The notes under the pieces are model-generated. The model searched no databases. It worked only from the letters and a program-made list of their open reading frames with translations, and was not told the DNA's origin. A stretch of DNA of 64,000 nt, from positions 186,001-250,000 of the forward strand of contig NZ_AOIP01000014.1 in the NCBI RefSeq assembly GCF_000337535.1. Reading direction: 5' to 3'. Below, piece after piece: positions 1-8,728 of this stretch (within the stretch, counting starts at the first letter, position 1; each line of letters starts with the position of its first letter). Source of the DNA: Natrialba aegyptia DSM 13077. Its GTDB lineage: Archaea; Halobacteriota; Halobacteria; Halobacteriales; Natrialbaceae. The position numbers and the translations under genes are program-made.

Positions 1-730
1 CCTCGCCGGCGTCCCCTCCGTCTTCGTCCGCACGAGCGGCTGTAACCTCCGCTGTTGGTTCTGTGACTCCTATCACACCTCCTGGGAACCGACCCACGCC
101 TGGATGAGCCTCGAGGAAATCCTCGCCGAGATCGAATCCTACGACGCGGACCACGTCGTCCTCACCGGCGGCGAACCGCTGTTGCACGACGCGAGCGCGG
201 ACCTGCTCTCCGAACTCGACGACCGCGGCTACCACACCACCGTCGAGACGAACGGGACGATCCACCGCGACGCCCCCATCGACCTCGCCTCGATCAGCCC
301 GAAACTCGAAAGCAGCACCCCGACTCCCGAGCGCGACCCGAGAAGCGAGATTCCAGAAGAATCTCGAAACGGTGAGCGGCGATCACGAGGAGCCGCGAAC
401 CGAGGCGACGGCGAATGGGAACAGCGCCACGAGAGCGCCCGACTCGACCTCGACGCACTCACCGAACTCGTCGAGACCCACCCGTTCCAGTTGAAGTTCG
501 TCGTCACCGACGCGGACGACATGCCGGAGATCCTCGACCTGCTCGCCGAACTTCGGGACGCAGCGACCGTTCCCATCCGCGACGAGAACGTCCTGCTGAT
601 GCCCGAGGGTGCGACCCGCGAGCGCCTCGCCGAAACGCGAACGCGCACCGCCGAACTCGCGATGGAGCACGGCTTCCGGTACACGCCGCGGCTGCACGTG
701 GATCTGTGGAACGACGCACCCGAGACATAA
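1..730 (+). CDS. queE: 7-carboxy-7-deazaguanine synthase QueE (5' partial)
   Basis: Radical SAM enzyme that makes 7-carboxy-7-deazaguanine, an early step of the archaeosine (tRNA G15 modification) pathway in the cytoplasm. The frame is open from base 2, and the CxxxCxxC iron-sulfur motif (CNLRCWFC) lies at bases 41-64. The gene therefore starts upstream of the window, and the ATG at 104 is internal because it would remove the cluster. A GGEPLL motif typical of radical SAM proteins follows. About 40 residues of charged linker (bases 330-450) interrupt the middle and look lineage-specific. queC follows after 30 bp, so the two are probably co-transcribed. The call is secure; the true start cannot be seen. 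Confidence 0.93.
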   Translation, partial: LAGVPSVFVRTSGCNLRCWFCDSYHTSWEPTHAWMSLEEILAEIESYDADHVVLTGGEPLLHDASADLLSELDDRGYHTTVETNGTIHRDAPIDLASISPKLESSTPTPERDPRSEIPEESRNGERRSRGAANRGDGEWEQRHESARLDLDALTELVETHPFQLKFVVTDADDMPEILDLLAELRDAATVPIRDENVLLMPEGATRERLAETRTRTAELAMEHGFRYTPRLHVDLWNDAPET

Positions 731-760
731 CCCAGTACCATCCCGATACGAAGAGATACG

Positions 761-1501
761 ATGACATCCGATTCACCCACCACCGACACCGGTACCGACC
801 CGACGACCGACTCGAAGCGCGCCGTCGTCCTCCTTTCGGGCGGCATGGACAGCGCCACCGCCGCCTACGAGGCCCGCGAACGCGGTTACGACCTCTACGC
901 CCTCCACACCTCCTACGGCCAGCGCACCGAAACCCGTGAACTCGACTGTGCAAAACGCCTCGCCGACGACCTCGAGATGAACGACTTCCTGCAGGTCGAA
1001 ACCGGACACCTCTCGGCGATCGGCGACTCGAGTCTCACCGACGACGAACTCGCCGTCGCGGACGCGGACATGGACGGCGACGAAATCCCCACCTCCTACG
1101 TCCCCTTCCGGAACGCGAACCTGCTCGCGATGGCCGTCTCCTACGCCGAAGCCAACGACTGCGAAGCCGTCTTCATCGGTGCCCACAGCGAGGACTTCTC
1201 GGGCTATCCGGACTGTCGCCCCGAGTTCTTCGAGGCGTTCGAAACCGTGGTTGACGTGGGGACCAAACCCGAGACTGACATCTCGATCGAAGCCCCCTTC
1301 GTCGAGTGGTCAAAGACCGACATCGCAGCCCGCGGTACTGAACTCGGGGTTCCCTACGAACACACGTGGAGCTGCTACCGCGACGACCAGCCGGCCTGTG
1401 GCACCTGCGACGCCTGTGCCTACCGCCTCCAGGCGTTCCAGCGCAACGATCGCCGCGATCCGATCGAGTACGCCGAGCGGCCGTCCTACATCGAGGAGTG
1501 A
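761..1501 (+). CDS. queC: 7-cyano-7-deazaguanine synthase QueC
   Basis: ATP-dependent enzyme that converts 7-carboxy-7-deazaguanine to preQ0, the base inserted into tRNA on the way to archaeosine. The PP-loop SGGMDS is at residues 26-31. A zinc site of four cysteines (C205, C214, C217, C220; pattern Cx8CxxCxxC) lies near the C-terminus, as in the family. The length of 246 aa is normal, with a short acidic Thr/Asp-rich N-terminal extension. It lies 30 bp after queE, so the two consecutive pathway steps probably form one transcript. Confidence 0.96.
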   Translation: MTSDSPTTDTGTDPTTDSKRAVVLLSGGMDSATAAYEARERGYDLYALHTSYGQRTETRELDCAKRLADDLEMNDFLQVETGHLSAIGDSSLTDDELAVADADMDGDEIPTSYVPFRNANLLAMAVSYAEANDCEAVFIGAHSEDFSGYPDCRPEFFEAFETVVDVGTKPETDISIEAPFVEWSKTDIAARGTELGVPYEHTWSCYRDDQPACGTCDACAYRLQAFQRNDRRDPIEYAERPSYIEE

Positions 1502-1565
1502 GCGACGACCGCGTGGTGCGTTCGAAAAGGCAAACGTTCTTTGGCCAACCCATCGTTCTCCCGCT

Positions 1566-2018
1566 ATGTCCCTCCCGATCGTCTCGTGGGTTCGCGACGC
1601 GGACGGCGGTTGGACGCTCCCCGACGGCCGTCGCCGCGAGTTCATCGGCCTCGCGCTCGGTCTCCCGGTGTTCGCCTGGTTTGTCGCGGACGATGTGGGG
1701 CCGCTCGCGCCGAGCCAGCACTGGCCGGTCGTGGTACTCGGCGTCTGCTGTGGCGTTTACTATGCGGCATCCGTTCGACCCACGGTGTTCGAGTTGCTTC
1801 CCGACGGTCTCAGCGACATGACTGTGCTGTCACTGCTCAGTGGCGGAGCCGGTCTCTCGCTGCTCGAAATCGTTCACCTCGCAACACCGACCGTCGTGTT
1901 CCTGGTGACTGCCGGTGTGACGATTCTCGGAATCTACGTGATTCGACTCGTTTCTCCCCTCCACGACGGATTACAGCCCTCGCGTCGCGGGGCCGAGCCG
2001 CCGCCCGCGATAGAGTGA
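1566..2018 (+). CDS. small membrane protein, unknown function
   Basis: A 150-aa protein starting at ATG 1566, MSLPIVSWVRDADGG. A short soluble N-terminus is followed by about four hydrophobic stretches (roughly residues 27-42, 53-68, 84-105, 108-128) and a short basic/acidic tail. No catalytic motif is visible. The gene follows queC by 64 bp in the same direction and ends 12 bp before the convergent dehydrogenase. The longer reading frame that begins at 1179 lies in another frame of queC and is not credible. It looks like a haloarchaeal orphan membrane protein; I cannot assign a role. Confidence 0.75.
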   Translation: MSLPIVSWVRDADGGWTLPDGRRREFIGLALGLPVFAWFVADDVGPLAPSQHWPVVVLGVCCGVYYAASVRPTVFELLPDGLSDMTVLSLLSGGAGLSLLEIVHLATPTVVFLVTAGVTILGIYVIRLVSPLHDGLQPSRRGAEPPPAIE

Positions 2019-2030
2019 ACGCCGCTCTGC

Positions 2031-3284
2031 TTACCACGCCGCTTCGAGCACGGCGACGAGTTCGTCGACCGACGGGTCGAGCCCCGGCGGCGCGTTCGCC
2101 ATCATGCGATCCGCGAGCGTCGCCTCTGCGACGGCACTGAACTCGTCGGGTTCGGGGCCGTCCACGTCCCGAAGCCGGGTCGGGAGCGAGAGCGCGTCGC
2201 GGACCGCGGTCACGCGGTCGACGACCGCGGCGGCCGGCTCCGCGTTTGCGCCGACGCCGAGCGCGTCCGCGAGCAAGTCGACGCGGGCGTCCACGCCCTC
2301 GCGGGCGAAGACGAACTCGAGGACGTGCGGGGCGACGACCGCGTGAGCCGCCCCCTGTTGGACATCGTTCGTGCGCGTCAGCCCGTGGCCGAAGGCGTGG
2401 ATGATCGACAGCGTCGTCTCGCCGGGGCGGGAGATGCCGTACTGGACGAGGACGATCCCTTCGAGAATCGTCTCGAACGTCTCGGGGTCGCGCTCGCCGC
2501 GGCCGTACGCGCGCAGTCCGGACTCCAGTGCGGCCAGTCCGCGCGACGCCGTCGCGTCGGTGATCGGCGTCGCGTTGGCGGCGTAGATCGTCTCGAGACC
2601 CTTGTCGAAGCCGTTCATCGCGGACCCCGCGAGGACGGATTCGGGCGTCGTCGCGACCAAATCGGGGTCGTAGAAAGCGGCCGCAGGCATCAGCTCCCGG
2701 CCACCGATACCACCCCCGAGTTCCTCGTCGATCCGACCCGATCCGTCCGACGCCGGTGCGGCCGTGACGCCGGCAGCCTGCGAGAGATCCGCCCCCGCGA
2801 GCGTCGTCGGCACCGCGAGGATCGGCACCAGCCCCGACTCGGGAACGGTGATCGTTCCCGTCTCGCTGAACTCGGCGACGATATCACCGCGCGAGCGATC
2901 GTCGGCCGCGAGCGCGCTGATCACCTTCGCCACGTCGAGGCTGCTGCCGCCGCCGACCGCGACGATCGCGTCAGCGTCGGTGTCTCGAAGGCGATCGAGT
3001 CCGTCGAACGCCGTCCCGAGCCGTTTCTTCGTCGTCGTCTCGTCGAAGACGCCCGCGAGTTCAGCGCCGAGTCCCGTCCGGACCGGGTCGATTACCGCCG
3101 GCGTGCTCCCGACGGTCGACCCGCAGACGACCAGCGCGCGCTCGCGGTCCAGCCGCTCGAGTTCGGCGTCGAGGTCGGCGACGCAGCCCCGGCCGAAGCG
3201 GATGGTCGGCGACGTGAACTCGAAGCGAAACGGGGTTCGATCTCGCGCCTTCTGAGCGAAGCCGTTCGAATCGGGTGCGGTCAT
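2031..3284 (-). CDS. iron-containing alcohol dehydrogenase family protein with altered metal site
   Basis: A 417-aa member of the group III (iron) alcohol dehydrogenase / maleylacetate reductase family. The NAD(P)-binding GGGSSLDVAK is at residues 111-120 and the family sequence PTTLAGADLSQAAG at 159-172. The usual metal ligands Asp-x3-His and His-x13-His align here to N224, K228, H296 and Q310, so three of four are replaced. It is probably a cytoplasmic oxidoreductase with an unknown substrate. Metal-independent relatives such as maleylacetate reductases are known in the fold. It is transcribed alone and is convergent with the gene at 1566. Confidence 0.85.
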   Translation of the reverse strand: MTAPDSNGFAQKARDRTPFRFEFTSPTIRFGRGCVADLDAELERLDRERALVVCGSTVGSTPAVIDPVRTGLGAELAGVFDETTTKKRLGTAFDGLDRLRDTDADAIVAVGGGSSLDVAKVISALAADDRSRGDIVAEFSETGTITVPESGLVPILAVPTTLAGADLSQAAGVTAAPASDGSGRIDEELGGGIGGRELMPAAAFYDPDLVATTPESVLAGSAMNGFDKGLETIYAANATPITDATASRGLAALESGLRAYGRGERDPETFETILEGIVLVQYGISRPGETTLSIIHAFGHGLTRTNDVQQGAAHAVVAPHVLEFVFAREGVDARVDLLADALGVGANAEPAAAVVDRVTAVRDALSLPTRLRDVDGPEPDEFSAVAEATLADRMMANAPPGLDPSVDELVAVLEAAW

Positions 3285-3402
3285 GGGGTCGTCTACGGAC
3301 GGGGGACTGTTAACAGTGGAGTCCCCGGCGGGCCACGTCCGAGGGTCCGTCTCGATCCGTCACTCCAAAACACTGTTGCCGTTTCCGGAACGATACTGCT
3401 AC

Positions 3403-4614
3403 GTGGCGCTCACACCGAACTGGCGACTCCGGGTTCGAATCGCTGCCGCGCTCGCGCTGGTCGTGGGAGTGAACGGACTCCTGCTCGCGGCGTTCGCCTG
3501 GAGCGCTCTCCGTCTGCTTTCCGCGAGCGGCCGATCGGTGCCGGTCGAACTCGGCCTGCCGCTCACCGTCGGGACGCTCCTCCTCGCCGCCGTCGGCCTC
3601 GTCGCCGTGCAGGCGCGATACGGCTCGCGGACGATCGTCTCCGGCCTCGATCTCGACGAACTCCACGAACGTGACGACTCCGGCGAACTCGAGGGAACCA
3701 ACCCGCAAACCCTCGACGGCCGGGTTCGGCGACTCGCAGCGCAGGCGGACGTCCCGCTTCCGTCGGTGGCCGTCGCCGACCGACCTGAGCCCGCCTGTCT
3801 GACCGTCGGGACGCAACGCTCGCCGACGATCGTGGTCACGACGGGACTGCTCGAGCGACTCGACGACGACGAACTCGATGCGGCTCTCGCACACGAGGTC
3901 GCCCACGTCGCCAACCGCGACCTGCCGGTCGTGACCGCAGTCGCCGCAACCGTCGCGATCGGCGATCGGTTACTCGAGCGCGAGCGGAAACTCCGCGGCG
4001 TTCTCGCCGGCATGGCGATGGTCGCTCTCTTCACCGGGATCGGCCTCCTCATCTTCGCAGTCCCGATTCTCGTGGTCGGCGCGCTCTACCTCGCCGTGAG
4101 TATCGTTGCGCGGGCGCTGCTCGGACTGAACTCGATCGCGCTCGGACTGTTTTCGAAGACCCGCGAGTTCGCCGCCGATCGCGGCGCGAGTCGACTGACC
4201 GGTGAGCCGGCGGCGGTGGCGAGCGCGCTCGAGACGCTCGAGGACGAGCGATCGAAACCGGATCAGGATGCGCGACTGCACGCGAGCGCGACGCTCGGGA
4301 TCGTTCCGCAGCCGCTGGCGTTCGAGCGCACGGCTGAGAACGGTGAGGGTGAGGGTGAGGGTGAGGAACACTGGTTCGACCGGTGGTTCGTCGGTCAGTT
4401 CTCCATAGAGAGAGTCGACAAGCAAGAATCCGATGGTCCCCCGGGACCCATCGCCCGGCGCAAGGAGCGGGTCAAAACGTGGCTTCGTACGAGAACCATC
4501 GAGCCGGTGCGGACACGTATTCGACGAGTGCTCGCGTGGCGGCCCCCGACGCATCCGGCGACTGAGGAACGGATCGAACAGCTACGAACGCTCGAACGGC
4601 GTCGGCGCGGGTAA
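3403..4614 (+). CDS. M48 family (HtpX-like) membrane metalloprotease
   Basis: Integral-membrane zinc protease of the HtpX type, probably acting in membrane protein quality control. I chose GTG 3403 (403 aa, starting at ALTPNWRLRVR) because the residues encoded before it resemble intergenic sequence; ATG 3283 is possible. Two N-terminal transmembrane stretches precede the catalytic domain. The zinc motif HEVAHVANRD starts at residue 164, and the third ligand is E255 in REFAADR. Two more hydrophobic segments lie between them. A Gly-Glu tract around bases 4340-4368 and a basic C-terminal tail are haloarchaeal embellishments. A second M48 protein is encoded at 31839-32780. Confidence 0.9.
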   Translation: MALTPNWRLRVRIAAALALVVGVNGLLLAAFAWSALRLLSASGRSVPVELGLPLTVGTLLLAAVGLVAVQARYGSRTIVSGLDLDELHERDDSGELEGTNPQTLDGRVRRLAAQADVPLPSVAVADRPEPACLTVGTQRSPTIVVTTGLLERLDDDELDAALAHEVAHVANRDLPVVTAVAATVAIGDRLLERERKLRGVLAGMAMVALFTGIGLLIFAVPILVVGALYLAVSIVARALLGLNSIALGLFSKTREFAADRGASRLTGEPAAVASALETLEDERSKPDQDARLHASATLGIVPQPLAFERTAENGEGEGEGEEHWFDRWFVGQFSIERVDKQESDGPPGPIARRKERVKTWLRTRTIEPVRTRIRRVLAWRPPTHPATEERIEQLRTLERRRRG

Positions 4615-4645
4615 GTCGTCTCTTCCAGTATGCGACGGCGACGAA

Positions 4646-5626
4646 CTACCGATCAGACGATGGCTCGGAATCGACCGCCGGGCCGTCGAACGGCGGCAAC
4701 TGCGCCTCGATCCGTTCGCGCTCGTCCTCGAGCCACTCGGGCAGCGCCAGGCTGGACCCCAGTTCGTCGCGGTCCTCGTCGGCCGTGAACCCGGGCTCCG
4801 TCGTCGCCATTTCGAAGAGGACGCCGCCGGGCTCGCGGGTGTAGACCGACTGAAAGTACTTCCGATCGATGACCTCGCTCGGGGAGAGTCCCTGCTCGGC
4901 GTAGGCCTCCCGCCAGCGCTCTTGTTCCTCGAGATCGGCCGCCTCGAAGGCGACGTGGTGGACCGTCCCGACGCCCATCCGTCCGCGACCGGCATCGGTC
5001 TCGACCAGGTCGACGATCGAGCCGGGACCGCCGGCCGCGCTCCGGTACCGGCGGCGACCGTCGGCCTCGGCCTCGAGTTCGTAGCCGAGCACGTCGGTCA
5101 GGATCGCCTCCGTCGGCCCGAACTCGCTGACGGCGAGCGTGACGCTGTGAAAGCCGCGCAGTTGGTGGTCGGTCGGGACGGGTCCGTCTTCCCACGGCGT
5201 CGCGTCGCTCTCGGCGGCCGCGTCGTCGGCCGGCGCGACGAGTTCGAGTTCGATCCCGTCGGGGTCGGCAAATCGGAGGACGGTTTCGTCGAAGCGCTGC
5301 ATCCGCTCGACGTCGATACCCTCGCTCTCGAGTCGGTCGAGCCAGTAGTCGATCGAGTCGGGGCGGATCAGGTAGGCGGTCGCCCGCGTCTGGCCGGCAC
5401 CGAACTCGCCTCGGCGGCCGCGGTCGGTCCAGGGAAAGAACGTAATATTCGTGCCGGGCGTCCCGCCTTCGTCGCCGAAGTAGAAGTGGTAGGAACCGGG
5501 GTCGTCGTGGTTGACGGTCTGCTTGACGAACCGGAGGCCGAGCGCGCCGACGTAGAACTCGGCGTTTCGATCGGGATCGCCGGCGATCGCCGTGACGTGG
5601 TGTAATCCGGGCGTGGTCGGTGACAT
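4646..5626 (-). CDS. VOC family ring-cleaving dioxygenase-like protein
   Basis: A 326-aa double glyoxalase-fold protein of the type annotated as ring-cleaving dioxygenase (PcpA/MhqO-like), a predicted metal-dependent cytoplasmic oxygenase. The start is ATG 5626 (MSPTTPGLHHVTAI); the upstream part of the longer frame does not look coding. Two VOC modules are visible, beginning with GLHHVTAI (residues 7-14) and with FHSVTLAVSE in the middle. Candidate metal ligands are the His of GLHHVT, the His of GTVHHVAFE and the Glu of LFEMATTEPGF. The substrate is unknown; quinone detoxification is one role known for relatives. It is convergent with the M48 gene. Confidence 0.88.
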   Translation of the reverse strand: MSPTTPGLHHVTAIAGDPDRNAEFYVGALGLRFVKQTVNHDDPGSYHFYFGDEGGTPGTNITFFPWTDRGRRGEFGAGQTRATAYLIRPDSIDYWLDRLESEGIDVERMQRFDETVLRFADPDGIELELVAPADDAAAESDATPWEDGPVPTDHQLRGFHSVTLAVSEFGPTEAILTDVLGYELEAEADGRRRYRSAAGGPGSIVDLVETDAGRGRMGVGTVHHVAFEAADLEEQERWREAYAEQGLSPSEVIDRKYFQSVYTREPGGVLFEMATTEPGFTADEDRDELGSSLALPEWLEDERERIEAQLPPFDGPAVDSEPSSDR

Positions 5627-5746
5627 ACAGCGTGTAGGCGCTCGGCCCTTGTGAGGGTTGTCCACGGTCGTGTCACCAGGGGACGCGGCCGTTACCGGGC
5701 GTCCGTCCCGCGGTTTCTTTATGTACTTCCACAATAGATTAGAAAT

Positions 5747-6535
5747 ATGAACCGACGACAGTGCGTGGTCGGTATCGCCGCCCTCTCCTCGAGCGCCGTC
5801 GCAGGGTGTTTCTCGCGGGAATCGGGTGGCGCACAGCAGTTGAACCTCACCCCGATCGACGACCGAGACGTCGAGGCGGTCTCCTCGACGACGTTCGACG
5901 AGGACGTGACGCCGATCTGTGCCGAGGGCGAGTCGCTGACAGCGACCGTCGACGGGCCGAACGCGGACGCCGTAGTCGCCCACGAGTTCGTCCGCGATCC
6001 CGAGAGCGGGCGGTACGGCGTTCGCGGTCGGATCGAGCCCGGAGAGTGGGGGAATATACCGAGTATTCGCGCGGCGTTCGACGACGGGTCGAGTGAGTCG
6101 ACTCGGGTGTACGGACTCGACGCGGACGAAACGTATCTATTTACGATCACGACCGCAGATGGAGCGGCCGACGAAATCGGCGAGTACACGCTCACCGTTC
6201 GCGACGGGGAAACCGCGGATATCGGTCGCGTTTCGGAGCAGTACGCCACCGTCGACGGCGACTGGGGGCAGATCGGAACGTACGATGGGTCGCCGGTCTA
6301 CGGCTACAGCGCGACGGTTGCGAACGACCACAGCGAAGCCGTCGAACTGTATCCGCGGCTGAAAGCGTACCTGGATGAGTCAACCGTGGCGTACAGCGGG
6401 ACGGCTACCGAGTCGACCATCGACGTCGCACCCGGCGAGACGAGAGCGGTCTCTTTCCCGTATCCCCGGTGCGATCCGGGGAGCATCGTCACGGTTGAGG
6501 CGTGGCTCGACTGGTCGACGATGCTGTATCCCTGA
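5747..6535 (+). CDS. predicted secreted lipoprotein, unknown function
   Basis: A 262-aa protein whose N-terminus MNRRQCVVGIAALSSSAVAGC carries an Arg-Arg pair and a lipobox ending at C21, so it is probably exported and lipid-anchored on the outside of the cell membrane. The mature part is acidic and beta-rich. An FEFxW-like region is absent and no enzymatic motif is seen. A TATA-like TTTATG sits about 25-30 bp before the start. The gene stands alone between a convergent gene pair and the next small gene. It is a haloarchaeal orphan to my eye. Confidence 0.8.
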   Translation: MNRRQCVVGIAALSSSAVAGCFSRESGGAQQLNLTPIDDRDVEAVSSTTFDEDVTPICAEGESLTATVDGPNADAVVAHEFVRDPESGRYGVRGRIEPGEWGNIPSIRAAFDDGSSESTRVYGLDADETYLFTITTADGAADEIGEYTLTVRDGETADIGRVSEQYATVDGDWGQIGTYDGSPVYGYSATVANDHSEAVELYPRLKAYLDESTVAYSGTATESTIDVAPGETRAVSFPYPRCDPGSIVTVEAWLDWSTMLYP

Positions 6536-6692
6536 CCGAACGGTTTTTCGGTTCGTGATTCGCGGTTTTCCACAGTATCAACCGCTCGGCGTATGGCGGA
6601 CGGCAAGCGGCGAGTAGCGAACGGCGACCTCAAAGGGCGGACGACGAACCCGGACGGCGAACAGCTAACACGATCGGCCCGGAACGATGCCT

Positions 6693-6977
6693 ATGTCCTG
6701 TCCGTTCCTGGACTACCGACTCGAGGCGAACGAGCGGCAATTCGACGAACCGCGGGCATACTGCGAGGCGGCGGCGCGGTTCGTCCAGCCGATGCGCGCT
6801 GATATCTGCAACGACCGCTACGACCTGGCACACGACAGCGACTGCGAAATCTACCTCGAGCACGCCGGGGCTGCCGACGAGAACGAGGGTAAGAACGAGC
6901 GGGAGCCGAAAAACGGGACCGGGAACCGAAGCGGTGACGGCGACGAAAATCGGGCCGGGTCCGGTGAAGACGCGTGA
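6693..6977 (+). CDS. small four-cysteine acidic protein
   Basis: A 94-aa protein starting MSCPFLDYRLEANERQFDEP; ATG 6687 two codons upstream is also possible. Four cysteines (C3, C24, C39, C51) in the conserved-looking first half could bind zinc or an iron-sulfur cluster. The C-terminal 40 residues are low-complexity Glu/Asn/Gly. The stop overlaps the start of the following BKACE gene (GTGA), which indicates translational coupling. This suggests a role linked to that enzyme, but none can be named. Confidence 0.7.
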   Translation: MSCPFLDYRLEANERQFDEPRAYCEAAARFVQPMRADICNDRYDLAHDSDCEIYLEHAGAADENEGKNEREPKNGTGNRSGDGDENRAGSGEDA

Positions 6978-7816
6978 GTTACGCCGAGTTCCTCGCCGGC
7001 GAGCCGGTCATCGTCACCGCCGCCCTGACCGGCGGCGTACACGGCAAGGAGACCACGCCGCACCTCCCTGAAACGCCCGAAGAGATCGGGAAAGCGGCGG
7101 CGGAAGCCGAAGCCGCCGGCGCGGCCGTCGTCCACGTTCACGCGCGCCAGCCGAACGGCGAGCGCACGTTCGCGACCGAGCGCTTTCAGGAGATCGACGA
7201 CGCCATCCGCCGCCGCGCTGAGGACGTGATCATCCAGCACTCCACCGGCGGAACGGGTGCGCCGGATGCGGCGCGACATCTTCCCCTGCGGACTGACCCC
7301 GCCCCGGAGATGGCCTCGCTCGACATGGGGCCGCTGAACCGGTACGATCACCTCACCAGCGAGAACACCCGCGGCCTCGTCGACTCGCTCCACGCGGAGA
7401 TGGTCGAACGCGGCGTGAAACCCGAACTCGAACTCTTCAACGACGGCCACCTGAACGAGGCGCTCGGGCTCCTCGATCGGCGCGACCTCGCCGACCCCGT
7501 CTACGGAACCCTGATCTTCGGCCCCGGCACGCTCACCCCGCCGACGCCGCGGAACTTCCTGACCGCGATCGACAACCTGCCCGCGGGCGCGCAGTTCAAC
7601 ACCCTCGGCTTCGGCCGCCATCAGCTTCCGTTCGCAACGATGGGCCTCCTCTTCGGCGGCCACGTCCGCGTCGGTCTGGAGGACAACGTCTACTACCGAC
7701 AGGGTGAACTCGCAACGAGTAACGCGCAACTGGTCGAACGAGTTGTCCGCATCGCCGACGAACTCGGCCGCCCGGTCGCGACGCCGTCGCAGGCGCGCGA
7801 AATTCTGGGTCTCTGA
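6974..7816 (+). CDS. BKACE family beta-keto acid cleavage enzyme (DUF849)
   Basis: A 280-aa TIM-barrel enzyme of the 3-keto-5-aminohexanoate cleavage (BKACE) family, which condenses a beta-keto acid with acetyl-CoA. The zinc-binding HVHAR motif is at residues 54-57, preceded by the family opening VIVTAALTGGVHGKE. The start is GTG 6974, overlapping the stop of the upstream gene by four bases. The substrate cannot be read from sequence, and neighbouring genes do not point to lysine fermentation. The cytoplasmic location follows from the lack of a signal. Confidence 0.9.
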   Translation: MSYAEFLAGEPVIVTAALTGGVHGKETTPHLPETPEEIGKAAAEAEAAGAAVVHVHARQPNGERTFATERFQEIDDAIRRRAEDVIIQHSTGGTGAPDAARHLPLRTDPAPEMASLDMGPLNRYDHLTSENTRGLVDSLHAEMVERGVKPELELFNDGHLNEALGLLDRRDLADPVYGTLIFGPGTLTPPTPRNFLTAIDNLPAGAQFNTLGFGRHQLPFATMGLLFGGHVRVGLEDNVYYRQGELATSNAQLVERVVRIADELGRPVATPSQAREILGL

Positions 7817-7838
7817 GTCGCGTCTGCCCCCGACCTCT

Positions 7839-7877
7839 GACGAATCCGACGAATCCGACGAAATCGACGAAATCGAC
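7839..7877. repeat. 9-bp tandem repeat between genes
   Basis: Four head-to-tail copies of a nine-base unit: GACGAATCC twice, then GACGAAATC twice, followed by GAC. The tract sits in the 96-bp gap between the BKACE gene and yqeC. No function is evident. It is one of several short tandem tracts in this window. Confidence 0.9.
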
Positions 7878-7912
7878 CCAAACCATTAGCCCCCTTCCAT
7901 CGTACCGGGCCT

Positions 7913-8674
7913 ATGGTCGCGGACGACTCGCCTCTCACAGTGGCACTCCAGATCGACTCCGGCGTCGTCGCCGTCGTCGGCGCCGGCGGCAAGAAAACGA
8001 CGCTCTACACGCTGGCGGAACGCGCCACCCGACTGCCGCCGTCGAAAACCGTCCTCACCGCGACCGTCCGTATCCCTATCTTCGACCAACACGTTGGGGC
8101 CGTCTCCATCTCGGACGATCCGGTCGCAACTACAGCCAACGCGGATCGGTGGCCTCTCGGCGTCGTTCCGGAGCGAGAGGGCGACCGCTACGTCGGCTAC
8201 GATCCCGCTACTATCGATGAACTCGCGGCCGCGGACACCGCCGACCTCGTTCTCGTCAAAGCCGACGGCGCGCGAACGCGCGAGTTCAAAGCGCCGGGCG
8301 ATCACGAGCCGCAACTGCCGCGGGGCACGGACACCGTCGTCCCGATCGCGAGCGTGCAGGCCGTCGGCAAGCCGCTCTCGGCCGAGTTCGTCCACCAGCC
8401 CGAGAGAGTCGCGGCGATCACCGATCGTGAACTCGGCGAGGAGATCCGGCCCGACGACGTTGCGCGGGTGCTCGCGAGCGAGCGCGGCGGGTTGAAGGGC
8501 GTTCCGGACGGGGCGGCGGTCGTGCCGGTACTCAACAAGGTCGATGACGCGTCGCTGCGAGCGACCGGCGAGGAAATCGCAGCGGCCCTGCTCGATCGCG
8601 CGCCGGCCGTCTCTCGCGTCGTGCTCACGCGTTTGATCGACGCCGAGCCGGTGGTGGAGGTCATCGAGTCCTGA
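7913..8674 (+). CDS. yqeC: YqeC-like selenium-dependent hydroxylase accessory protein
   Basis: A 253-aa protein of the YqeC family, named for co-occurrence with selenium-dependent molybdenum hydroxylases; its biochemical role is not established. The N-terminal VVAVVGAGGKKTTLYTLA contains a P-loop-like GAGGKKT near residues 23-29, so nucleotide binding is likely. A later VVPVLNKVDD resembles a G-domain NKxD. It lies just before the convergent mobA and near the formate dehydrogenase gene, so a role in molybdenum-enzyme maturation fits. Selenium use itself is not supported, because the dehydrogenase here has a cysteine. Confidence 0.88.
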   Translation: MVADDSPLTVALQIDSGVVAVVGAGGKKTTLYTLAERATRLPPSKTVLTATVRIPIFDQHVGAVSISDDPVATTANADRWPLGVVPEREGDRYVGYDPATIDELAAADTADLVLVKADGARTREFKAPGDHEPQLPRGTDTVVPIASVQAVGKPLSAEFVHQPERVAAITDRELGEEIRPDDVARVLASERGGLKGVPDGAAVVPVLNKVDDASLRATGEEIAAALLDRAPAVSRVVLTRLIDAEPVVEVIES

Positions 8675-8728
8675 CTCGGTTGCTCTGTACCCGGTACCGA
8701 GAGCGCGCGAGTTCCGATACGCCGCCCG

